Shown piece after piece: positions 25,171 through 32,716 of a stretch of 64,000 nucleotides of DNA. The stretch is taken from NCBI RefSeq assembly GCF_031583065.1, contig NZ_CP134053.1, forward strand, positions 7,109,001 through 7,173,000, read 5' to 3'. Source of the stretch: Streptomyces sp. CGMCC 4.7035 (GTDB lineage Bacteria; Actinomycetota; Actinomycetes; Streptomycetales; Streptomycetaceae). The translations under genes and the position numbers were made by a program. Each line of letters begins with the position of its first letter. The stretch's first letter is position 1. The notes beneath the pieces are model-generated. The model saw only the letters and a list, made by a program, of their open reading frames with translations, ran no database searches and had not been told where the DNA came from.

Positions 25171-26874
25171 CTAGGTCCTGCCGCCGGCGGACCGGGACGC
25201 GTCGCGTCGTACATAGAGACGAAGGGTGACGCCGCGGATCATGTACTCCTTGCGGGTGACGAACTCCTCGTTGATGACCGCGCGCTTGGCGCGCTCGGTG
25301 GGGTTCCAGGGGGTCCAGGAGGGCCGCAGCGCGGACGGGTCGCCGACCACCCAGACGTACGCCAGCCCGCCGAGCCGCCGCCGCAGCTCCGCGGGGCCGG
25401 CCTCCCGTCCGTACAGCGTCCCGTCCACGGCGGCGGGCACGTCCAGCGCCACGTCCCGGACCCCCCGGAACCCCGCCGGATAGGCCAGCGCCGACCGCCG
25501 CTCCAGCGACGGCAGGAACAGCACGGGATCCCCGGGCCGCACCTCCCGGCCGGCGGCAGCGGCCACGGCGGCGAGATCATCGGGCCGGTTGACGGCACGC
25601 CGATCGGCCCGCAGCAGCGGAAACTGCACGAGCAGCACACCGCAGACGGCGAGCACACCGGCCAGCGCGACGCCCCGCCGCCACGGCCAGGAGGGCCGCC
25701 GGACGACGGCGCGAGCCTCGACCACAGGAACCCGCGACCGCTGCCGAAGGGCAACTCCACCGCCAGTGGGCCCGGGCCCACCCGGCGCGGCCGGCAGAGG
25801 GTCACCGGTGGCCGTGCCGTCGGTGCGCGGGCAGTCGTTCCCCCATGCGGAACGACTGCCCGCATACCGACCACCCGGCCACAGCCGCCATACGGCCCGG
25901 GCCACCCGCTCCGCCCCCGCCGCCGCCAGCAAGGGCGCCCCGGCCAGCGAATACAGCACATACCGGTCGTCGTACAACGGCGAGACCTGCGACACCCCCA
26001 TCAACACCGCCGGCGGCAGCACCATCAACGGCAACGCCACCCCCGCCAGGGAAACCCCCGGCTTCGGTTCCGGCAGCCGCACAGCCAGCGCCATCAGCAC
26101 CAAGTACGGCACCAGAACCACCCGCGCGGGCCCCGCGAACTCCCCCACCAGCCGTTCCACACTCCGCCCGTCCGGTGCCGTCAGCCACGCCACCTGCGCC
26201 GCCTGGCCCCGCGACACCAGCACCAGCGGCAGCAGCACCACGAGGGCGGCCCCGACCGCGCACAGCCACCGCAGCCACGCCTTCCCCGGCACCCGTGCGA
26301 GCGCCAGCGTGCAGGCGTGCGCCAGGAGCACCAGCACCGCGAACTCGTGCAGCACACAGGTGACGGCGACGACCACTCCGTAGGGCCACCACGTCCCGCC
26401 CCGCACCGCCCGCACGAGCAGCAGCGTCGCGCCCGCGACCCCGGCCGCGACCAGCGCGTACGAGCGGCCCTCCTGCGCGTAGTGGCCGACCATCGGCGTG
26501 ACCGCGTACAGCAGCCCCGCCCACAGCCCCACCCGCGGCCGGCCCAGCCGCGTGCCCAGCGCGGCGACCAGGCCCGCCGTCAGGGCGGCCCCGCACACCG
26601 AGGGCAGCCGCAGCAGCACCTCGCCCGGATGGACGGCAAGGACCATGTGCATCAGCAGGTAGTACAGGCCGTGCACCGCGTCCACGGTGCCCAGCAGATG
26701 CCAGATCTGCGGCGTGGAGCGGCGCGCGACCTGGAAGGTGACCGCCTCGTCGCGCCACATGCCGTCGCGGTCCAGCCCCCACAACCCGAGCGCGAACATG
26801 ACGACCACGGGAACAAGGACGGCCATGCGGTCCGTACGCCTCATCGGTAACCGACTCATGCGTGCATTCAACAT
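25171..26874 (-). CDS. GT-C membrane glycosyltransferase (GT39/mannosyltransferase-like)
   Basis: About 567 aa, integral membrane. After a basic start comes TM1 (VLVPVVVMFALGLWGL), then the GT-C hallmark acidic pair in DGMWRDEAVTFQVARR on the first outer loop. About ten further TM segments follow, with a hydrophilic insertion around residues 345-400, then a C-terminal extracytoplasmic domain (ERAKRAVINEEFVTRKEY). Such enzymes transfer sugars from polyprenyl-phosphate donors outside the membrane; acceptor unknown, wall polymer or protein. Start uncertain: ATG 26874 is used here; 26859 and 26844 are in-frame alternatives and none has a clear RBS. It diverges from another GT-C gene across a short AT-richer region. 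Confidence 0.75.
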   Translation of the reverse strand: MLNARMSRLPMRRTDRMAVLVPVVVMFALGLWGLDRDGMWRDEAVTFQVARRSTPQIWHLLGTVDAVHGLYYLLMHMVLAVHPGEVLLRLPSVCGAALTAGLVAALGTRLGRPRVGLWAGLLYAVTPMVGHYAQEGRSYALVAAGVAGATLLLVRAVRGGTWWPYGVVVAVTCVLHEFAVLVLLAHACTLALARVPGKAWLRWLCAVGAALVVLLPLVLVSRGQAAQVAWLTAPDGRSVERLVGEFAGPARVVLVPYLVLMALAVRLPEPKPGVSLAGVALPLMVLPPAVLMGVSQVSPLYDDRYVLYSLAGAPLLAAAGAERVARAVWRLWPGGRYAGSRSAWGNDCPRTDGTATGDPLPAAPGGPGPTGGGVALRQRSRVPVVEARAVVRRPSWPWRRGVALAGVLAVCGVLLVQFPLLRADRRAVNRPDDLAAVAAAAGREVRPGDPVLFLPSLERRSALAYPAGFRGVRDVALDVPAAVDGTLYGREAGPAELRRRLGGLAYVWVVGDPSALRPSWTPWNPTERAKRAVINEEFVTRKEYMIRGVTLRLYVRRDASRSAGGRT

Positions 26875-26966
26875 GCGCTGAATTTGTACTATTAACCAAC
26901 CTTTGCAGGTTATTGACGGCGTATCTGCGCACATGCGGCGTCCACGCGGCTTACCATCCCGGCTTG

Positions 26967-28298
26967 ATGAGTGCCTTGAAGAGTGTCACGGACCCCCCTG
27001 CGACCGCGTCCTCACCCGCTTCGTCCTCCCCTTCGAAGAGGGTCCGAGCGGCCCGTCGGTTGCTTCTCCTCGCGGCCGGCTGGCTCGCCACCCGTGCTCT
27101 GATGCTGTGGCTGCTCGTTCACGACGAGTACGGCCTGCTCGGCCGGGGCGGCGTCGCACGTGAGGTATGGAAGCTGTACTTCCACTGGTACGGCTTCCTC
27201 AGACACGGCTCGTTCCCGTCCGGCGACCACCTGTGGCAGTACCCGCCGGGCGCGGGCCCGGTGCTGCTCTCGCCCGCACTGCTGCCAGGGTTGACGTACT
27301 TTCAGGCGTTCGTGGCCCTCACGCTGTTCACGGATGCCGCGATCACGTCAGTCCTCGCGCGCGTGGGCACGCGTCCGGGCCGTTCACTGCGCGGCGCGGC
27401 ACTGTGGACGGCGGGCCTGCCGCTGCTGCTGCACATCCCGCTCGCCCGCTACGACGTACAGGTCACCGCCTTCGCGGTCATGTCCTTGTTGACGTTGCCG
27501 CGCTCCACGCGCGCGTGCGGCGTGTTCGCGGCGCTCGGCGCGCTGGTGAAGGTGTGGCCGGCGCTGGCGCTCATCGGCACCCCGCGCGGCCGCAGCACCC
27601 GCGAGGCGTGGACGGCGGCCGCGGTCACCGCGGTCACACTGCTCGCCCTGCTCGCGGCCCTGTTCCGCGACCCGTTCGACTTCCTGCGCCAGCAGGGCGG
27701 CCGGGGCGTGCAGATCGAGTCACTGGGCGGCACGGTCCTGATGTTCGCGCGCCGGGCCGGCTGGCCGGGGCGCACGCGCTACCAGTACGGGGCCGTGGAG
27801 TTCGTGGGCCCGCAGGTGCACACGGTCGCCGTCTGCTCGCTCGCGCTGACCGCGACGGCCTTCGCGCTGCTGGTGCTGTGGCGGGTGCGGGCCCGCCACT
27901 GGACGCCGGCGACCCCGTACGACGCGGCGCTCACGGCCGTCCTGCTGTTCACCGTGACGAGCCGGGTGATCAGCCCTCAGTACATGGTGTGGCTGGTCGG
28001 GCTCGCCGCCGTCTGTCTGACCGCACAGCGCACCACCCAGCGTCCGGTGGCCCCGCTGGTCCTGGCGGCGACCGCGGTGAGCGCCGTGGAGTATCCCGCC
28101 TGCTACGGGGAGGTCATCCACAGCACCTGGGCGGGCTGTGTGCTCATGCTCGTACGCAATGGCCTGCTGGCCTCCGCGGCGGTGCTGTCCTTCGTCCGCC
28201 TGTGCCGTTCCGGACGCCCCGCCCCCGAACGGCCGGAAACAGACGCTCCGTCGCGCAACCCGGACCGAATTCCTGCACTCTTCCACACAGGAGGTTGA
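26967..28298 (+). CDS. GT-C membrane glycosyltransferase (GT87/DUF2029-like)
   Basis: 443 aa with around ten TM spans. The N-terminal cytoplasmic tail is Ser/Pro-rich, then RAARRLLLLAAGWLATRALM enters the membrane. Conserved GT87-type features are the WQYPPGAGPVLLSPALLPG stretch, ARYDVQVTAFAVMSLL and VISPQYMVWLVGLAA. Known relatives are polyprenyl-phosphomannose-dependent alpha-mannosyltransferases that act on cell-envelope glycans. The ATG at 26967 is preferred over the open upstream frame because residues before it lack similarity. It is followed 55 nt later by a TarS-like GT2 in the same direction, suggesting one transcription unit. Confidence 0.78.
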   Translation: MSALKSVTDPPATASSPASSSPSKRVRAARRLLLLAAGWLATRALMLWLLVHDEYGLLGRGGVAREVWKLYFHWYGFLRHGSFPSGDHLWQYPPGAGPVLLSPALLPGLTYFQAFVALTLFTDAAITSVLARVGTRPGRSLRGAALWTAGLPLLLHIPLARYDVQVTAFAVMSLLTLPRSTRACGVFAALGALVKVWPALALIGTPRGRSTREAWTAAAVTAVTLLALLAALFRDPFDFLRQQGGRGVQIESLGGTVLMFARRAGWPGRTRYQYGAVEFVGPQVHTVAVCSLALTATAFALLVLWRVRARHWTPATPYDAALTAVLLFTVTSRVISPQYMVWLVGLAAVCLTAQRTTQRPVAPLVLAATAVSAVEYPACYGEVIHSTWAGCVLMLVRNGLLASAAVLSFVRLCRSGRPAPERPETDAPSRNPDRIPALFHTGG

Positions 28299-28353
28299 CC
28301 GCCTCTTAACAGATGATTACCAGACTTCCCTACGCTCCCGGCTCGTGGATTCC

Positions 28354-29949
28354 ATGCACCCTGACGATGCACAGGTCAGCGTCGTCGTCATCGGCTACGA
28401 CGACGCCACTCATGTGACGACGGCGGTGCGCTCCGCCCTGGCGCAGGGCGGCGTCGTCCGCGAGGTCATCGCGGTCGACGACTGCTCGACGGACGGCAGC
28501 GCCGCCCTGCTGGACGCCCTCGCGGCCGAGGACCCGCGCGTGAAGGTGGTACGCAGAACCGTCAACAGCGGTGGCTGCGGCACCCCGCGCAACGACGGGA
28601 TCGACGCGGCGACCGCCCCGTACCTGATGTTCCTGGACAGCGACGACGTGCTGCCGCCCGGCGCGGTCGACGCGCTGCTCATGGCGGCCGTCGCGCACGG
28701 CACCCCGCTCGCCGCGGGCCTGTGCGTGCGCCGCGAGCTGCCGTCGGGCCGCGAGACCCCCTGGCAGCCGGAGCTTTACGAGCGGGCCGCGGTGGTCTCC
28801 CATCCCTCCCGGCGCCCCGGCCTGGTGCACGACACGCTGTGCGTCAACAAGCTCTACCGCACCGACTTCCTGCGCGAGCACGGCATCCGCTTCCCCGAAG
28901 GCCGCTTCCCCTACGAGGACTTCGTGTTCACCGCGCGCGTGCTGGCCGCCGGGCCGAGCATCGCCGTCGTCCCCGAGACGGTCTACGTCTGGCACGTGCG
29001 CCGCTCCGCCCAGCGCCTGTCCATCTCCCTGGACCGCGCCGACATCGACAACTGGAAGGCCCGCATCAAGGCGAACCGGCAGGCGTACGAGATCCTGCTG
29101 AGCGCCGGTGAGAAGCCGCTCGCACAGGCGGCGCGCGGCACCTTCCTGGACCGCGGACTGCGCATGTACGCACGGGAGCTCCCGCTGCGCGACGCCGAGT
29201 ACCGCGCCGAGTGGTGGAAGCTCACGCGCGCGTACCTGTCGGACTTCGACCCGTCCGACCTCGCGCAGGCGTCCGTCGCGGGCCGGGTCGTCGCGCAGCT
29301 GGTGCTCGCCACCGAAGAGCCCCGGGACCTGCCCCGGCTCAAGGAGCTGGCGGCCCATCCGGCGCGGCTGACCCCGCCGTACGCGAGCGCGGCGGACGGC
29401 ACACCCGTCTGGTCGGCGGACCTGCCGCAGGTCCAGCTGGAGCACCTGCTGCACCGTCCCATGCGGCACCTGCCGGTCGCCGTCGACGCGGAACTGCGTC
29501 CACGCGCGCGTGCGACCCGGCTGCGGCTGCGCCTGCACGAGCTGTACGGGCGGGTGGAGAACGCGCGTCCGGCCCGGGTGGACGTGGAGTTCGTGCTCCG
29601 GGAGGACAGCGCGCGGGTGGGTCTCGCGCACACGGCCGCACTCAGGCGGGACGCGGGCGCCGACGGCTGGACGGCCGAGCTGCCCGTGGAGCTCGGGACG
29701 CTCGGCGCCGGCACCTGGGACCTGCGGCTGACGCTCCGCTTCGACGACGGCACGAGCCGCACGACCTCGGCCCACGCCCTCACCGGCCCCGGCCTCCTGC
29801 GCCGCCGCGCGGTGCCCAGCCCGAGGCACGGCGTGCTGCTGGTGCAGCCGTACTCGACGCACTCCGGGGGCCTGGCGCTCAGAGTGGCGCCGGGGGTGCG
29901 CGGAGCGGCGTCGGTGCTGGGCCGCCGACTCCGTCGCCTGGTCCGCTGA
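28354..29949 (+). CDS. TarS/TarP-like family 2 glycosyltransferase
   Basis: 531 aa. The N-terminal GT-A domain (about 1-260) has VSVVVIGYDDA, VDDCSTDGS, NSGGCGTPRND (donor-binding loop), FLDSDDVLP (metal DxD) and YEDFVFTARVL, the last placed like the catalytic acid of TarS. The order of motifs matches S. aureus TarS/TarP, which glycosylate wall teichoic acid, more closely than ordinary GT2 enzymes. The rest (about 300-531) is a beta-rich accessory region that resembles the C-terminal part of the enzyme at 40054. ATG 28354 is chosen; GTG 28345 is possible. Likely a polymer-decorating enzyme (inference). Confidence 0.78.
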   Translation: MHPDDAQVSVVVIGYDDATHVTTAVRSALAQGGVVREVIAVDDCSTDGSAALLDALAAEDPRVKVVRRTVNSGGCGTPRNDGIDAATAPYLMFLDSDDVLPPGAVDALLMAAVAHGTPLAAGLCVRRELPSGRETPWQPELYERAAVVSHPSRRPGLVHDTLCVNKLYRTDFLREHGIRFPEGRFPYEDFVFTARVLAAGPSIAVVPETVYVWHVRRSAQRLSISLDRADIDNWKARIKANRQAYEILLSAGEKPLAQAARGTFLDRGLRMYARELPLRDAEYRAEWWKLTRAYLSDFDPSDLAQASVAGRVVAQLVLATEEPRDLPRLKELAAHPARLTPPYASAADGTPVWSADLPQVQLEHLLHRPMRHLPVAVDAELRPRARATRLRLRLHELYGRVENARPARVDVEFVLREDSARVGLAHTAALRRDAGADGWTAELPVELGTLGAGTWDLRLTLRFDDGTSRTTSAHALTGPGLLRRRAVPSPRHGVLLVQPYSTHSGGLALRVAPGVRGAASVLGRRLRRLVR

Positions 29950-29979
29950 GCTTGACCGCATCACGCCACGGGCGGGCCG

Positions 29980-30915
29980 TCAGGCGTCCGTCGTCCGTGA
30001 CGCCTCCGCAAGTCGCGGGAAAGTGACACCCGTCAGTTCCTCGGAGGCCGTCCACAGGCGCCGGGCCGACTCGGGGTCGCTGGCCGCGCGGGAGCGGCCG
30101 ACCAGGGTGGGCGCGCCGCGCATCTCACCGAGACCGTCGGGCCCGACGTAGCTCGCGCCGGGCAGGTCCTGGGTCGCGGCGTACAGGGTCGGCAGCGCGC
30201 CCGCCTTGTCGTCCTGGGCCAGGACGCGGTTGCCGACCCGCATCGCGACCCGGCGTACGACGCTGGCGTCATGGCCCTGGAGGTTGGTCGCGGCCCAGCC
30301 CGGGTGCGCGGCGAGGGCCCTCACCCGCGAGCCCGCCTCGGTCAGGCGGCGCTGGAGGTCCAGCGTGAACAGCAGGTTGGCGAGCTTGGACTGGCCGTAC
30401 GCCACCATCGGCGCGTACTCACCGGTCAGGTTCAGGTTGTCGAAGTGGATGTGCATCCCGGCCGGGAAGCGGTGTGCGCCCGAGGCGACCGTGACCACGC
30501 GGTCCGTGATGTGCGGCAGCAGCAGGTTCGTCAGGGCGAAGTGCCCCAGGTGGTTGGTGCCGAACTGCATCTCGAAGCCGTCCTTGGTACTGGCCTCGGG
30601 GATGTTCATGACGCCGGCGTTGTTGACCAGCAGATCCAGGTCGCCCTGCCAGCCGGCGGCGAACTCCCGCACGGAGGCGAGGTCGGCCAGGTCGAGCCGG
30701 CGCACCTCGACGCTTCCCTTCGCGCCGCGGACGGTCGCGGCGGCCGCCTCGCCGCGCCGCACGTCCCGTACCGCGAGCACCACGTGGGCGCCCGCGCGGG
30801 CCAGTGCGTCGGCGGTGACGAGTCCGATGCCGCTGTTGGCGCCGGTGACGACGGCGGTGCGGCCGGACTGATCGGTGATGTCGGTTGTATTCCATTTGCG
30901 CTGTGTCTTGGGCAT
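29980..30915 (-). CDS. Short-chain dehydrogenase/reductase
   Basis: 311-aa NAD(P)-dependent oxidoreductase. Cofactor motif TGANSGIG (about 25-32), NNAG (about 98-101), active site Ser in VVTVASGAHRF and YGQSKLAN (Tyr and Lys). Length and C-terminal extension resemble the retinol-dehydrogenase/protochlorophyllide-reductase-like SDR subgroup. Start ATG 30915 has no RBS, and a near-consensus promoter ends 6 nt before it, so the message is probably leaderless. It diverges from a TetR regulator over an iteron array, so it is very likely that regulator's target. Substrate unknown. Confidence 0.88.
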   Translation of the reverse strand: MPKTQRKWNTTDITDQSGRTAVVTGANSGIGLVTADALARAGAHVVLAVRDVRRGEAAAATVRGAKGSVEVRRLDLADLASVREFAAGWQGDLDLLVNNAGVMNIPEASTKDGFEMQFGTNHLGHFALTNLLLPHITDRVVTVASGAHRFPAGMHIHFDNLNLTGEYAPMVAYGQSKLANLLFTLDLQRRLTEAGSRVRALAAHPGWAATNLQGHDASVVRRVAMRVGNRVLAQDDKAGALPTLYAATQDLPGASYVGPDGLGEMRGAPTLVGRSRAASDPESARRLWTASEELTGVTFPRLAEASRTTDA

Positions 30916-30917
30916 GC

Positions 30918-30989
30918 GCTCAATGTAGGCGGCGCCAACAATGCTGTCAATGACAACAATGGTGGCGCCGTCAACAATGTAGGCGCCGG
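30918..30989. repeat. 18-bp-period operator-like iteron array
   Basis: CAACAATG occurs at 30936, 30954 and 30972, spaced exactly 18 bp; a partial copy (CAATG) lies one period earlier at 30921. Units 1 and 3 are followed by related sequence (TAGGCGGCGC, TAGGCGCCGG). The array fills the space between the SDR and TetR start codons and overlaps the SDR promoter, as tandem regulator sites would. Confidence 0.8.
30922..30950 (-). promoter_or_regulatory. Near-consensus promoter for the SDR gene, giving a leaderless mRNA
   Basis: Minus strand: TTGACA (30950-30945), 17-bp spacer, TACATT (30927-30922). Only six bases separate the -10 from the ATG at 30915, so transcription should start at or next to the A of ATG. 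Confidence 0.7.
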
Positions 30990-31014
30990 TCACATCCTCG
31001 ATACACTGACGCCC

Positions 31015-31620
31015 ATGCACACGCGTCGTCGTTACCACCACGGAGACCTCCGCTCCGCGCTGCTCACCCGTGCGGAGGAGACGCTCCGGGAGAAGGGGCC
31101 GGCCGCGCTGTCCCTCCGGGAACTCGCCCGCGACCTGGGCGTCAGCCACGCCGCGCCGAGCCGCCACTTCAAGGACAAGCAGGCACTGCTGGACGCCCTG
31201 GCACTGACCGGCTTCGACCGGCTCGACGAGGCGTTCGCGACGCGCCTGGAGGAGGCGGGCGACTCCTTCCCCGAGCGGCTCGCCGCGGCGGCACGCGCCT
31301 ACGTGGACTTCGGCACCGCGAACTCCGAACTGCTCGACCTCATGTACTCGATCAAGCACACACCGGAAGCGTCCGAGGACCTGCTCGCCGCGTCCCAGCG
31401 GTGGACCGACCGGACGGTGGGTCTGATCGCCGAGGGCCAGCGCCGCGGAGAGGTGCGCGAGGGCCCCCTGGAGCGCGTGGGCGTCGGGGTCTTCTCCACG
31501 CTGCACGGCTACGCGACCCTCGCGGCGAGCGGGTCCCTGCCGTCCGAGGTACGGGAACAGGGCCTGGACGAACTGGTGGCGTACATGCTGCGGGGCTGCG
31601 CGCCGGCGAAGGCGGACTGA
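31015..31620 (+). CDS. TetR-family transcriptional regulator
   Basis: 201 aa. N-terminal helix-turn-helix (about 8-55): YHHGDLRSALLTRAEETL, LSLRELARDLGVSHAAPSRHFKDKQALLDAL. The C-terminal ligand domain matches the TetR_C WHG type (VGVFSTLHGYATLA). ATG 31015 has no good RBS and a TACACT (31002-31007) sits 7 nt upstream, so this mRNA too may be leaderless. It faces the SDR gene across the 18-bp repeat array, its probable operator; the likely inducer is a substrate of the SDR. Confidence 0.9.
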   Translation: MHTRRRYHHGDLRSALLTRAEETLREKGPAALSLRELARDLGVSHAAPSRHFKDKQALLDALALTGFDRLDEAFATRLEEAGDSFPERLAAAARAYVDFGTANSELLDLMYSIKHTPEASEDLLAASQRWTDRTVGLIAEGQRRGEVREGPLERVGVGVFSTLHGYATLAASGSLPSEVREQGLDELVAYMLRGCAPAKAD

Positions 31621-31640
31621 GCCGCCCGAGCGCTGCCCCG

Positions 31641-32618
31641 GTGACCGACTCCCCCAGCCCCGCCTTCTTTCACCGCGCCGTCGCCACTGTCCTCGGCTCG
31701 GCCGTCGGCGACGCGCTGGGCGCGCCCTTCGAGTTCGGCCCCGAAGGCGCGCTCTCGGCGCGCTTCCCCGCGCCGGGACACGGCGGCGAGATGTGCGGGG
31801 GCGGCGGCTGGGATCCGGGTGAGGCGACCGACGACACGCAGATGGCGGTGCTCGTCGGGGAGTCGCTGCTGGAGTGCGGCGCTCTCGAACTCCCGGACGT
31901 GTTCGACCGGTTCCGGCGCTGGGCGGCGGCCGACCCCAAGGACATCGGGCTCCAGACGGAAGCCGTCCTCACCGGCGGCGATCCCTGGGACCTGGCCGCG
32001 GCACTGCACTTCCAGGTGAACGGGCGGGCCGCGGGCAATGGCGCGTTGATGCGCGCCGCGACCTCCGCGGTCCACTTCGCGCCCCACGGCCGGGACGCCA
32101 CCATGAACGCCGCCCGCCGGATCGCCGCGCTCACTCACGGGGACCGTGCGGCCTGGGAGGGCACGGCGATCTTCCACGAGCTGATCCGCGTGGCGCTCAC
32201 CGGCGAGGACCCGCTCGCCGCGCTGCCGCGAACGCTCGCCGTTGTCCACCCTGACCACCGCGCCCGCTTCGCGACCCTTCTGGCCCCCGACTGGCATCCG
32301 GACCGGGCCACCGAGTTCAACGGTGCCGTCTGGCCCTGTCTCGGCTCGGCGGTCTGGGCGCTGCGGACGACGACCTCGTACGAGGAGGCCGTACGCGCCG
32401 CGGTCGATCTCGGCGGGGACACGGACATGGTGGCGGCGGTGACCGGCGGCCTGGCCGGAGCGGTGTACGGCCCGGACGCCATCCCGGACCGCTGGACAGA
32501 GCCGTTGCACGTCCCCCTGCCGGGCTTCGGCGACCGCGTCCTGCGCGCACCCGAACTCATCGAACTGGCACGGAGCTTGTACTCACGCGGGGCCGACTCA
32601 GTCCCGGATTCGACCTGA
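31641..32618 (+). CDS. ADP-ribosylglycohydrolase (DraG/ARH family)
   Basis: 325 aa from GTG 31641. All hallmarks of the two-metal ARH fold are present: LGSAVGDALGAPFEF near the N-terminus, EATDDTQMAVLV, GNGALMRAAT, and LGGDTDMVAAVTGGLAGAVYG towards the C-terminus, whose acidic residues bind Mg or Mn. These enzymes remove ADP-ribose from modified proteins or related molecules. No ADP-ribosyltransferase is nearby, so the substrate is open. It lies 20 bp downstream of the TetR gene in the same direction, possibly translationally coupled, and is followed by a convergent terminator. Confidence 0.9.
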   Translation: MTDSPSPAFFHRAVATVLGSAVGDALGAPFEFGPEGALSARFPAPGHGGEMCGGGGWDPGEATDDTQMAVLVGESLLECGALELPDVFDRFRRWAAADPKDIGLQTEAVLTGGDPWDLAAALHFQVNGRAAGNGALMRAATSAVHFAPHGRDATMNAARRIAALTHGDRAAWEGTAIFHELIRVALTGEDPLAALPRTLAVVHPDHRARFATLLAPDWHPDRATEFNGAVWPCLGSAVWALRTTTSYEEAVRAAVDLGGDTDMVAAVTGGLAGAVYGPDAIPDRWTEPLHVPLPGFGDRVLRAPELIELARSLYSRGADSVPDST

Positions 32619-32674
32619 TTCATGGGGCTCGGCGACCACCCCGGCAGGGTGCTCCCCGAGTCCCGGGGAAGGCC

Positions 32675-32708
32675 GCGGGGGCGCCCGTGATGTGGCAGGC
32701 GCCCCCGC
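32675..32708. terminator. Convergent terminator
   Basis: An 11-bp perfect stem (GCGGGGGCGCC at 32675-32685 with 32698-32708), 12-nt loop, between the converging ADP-ribosylglycohydrolase gene and the secreted propeller protein. Confidence 0.75.
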
Positions 32709-32716
32709 TCAGCCGC

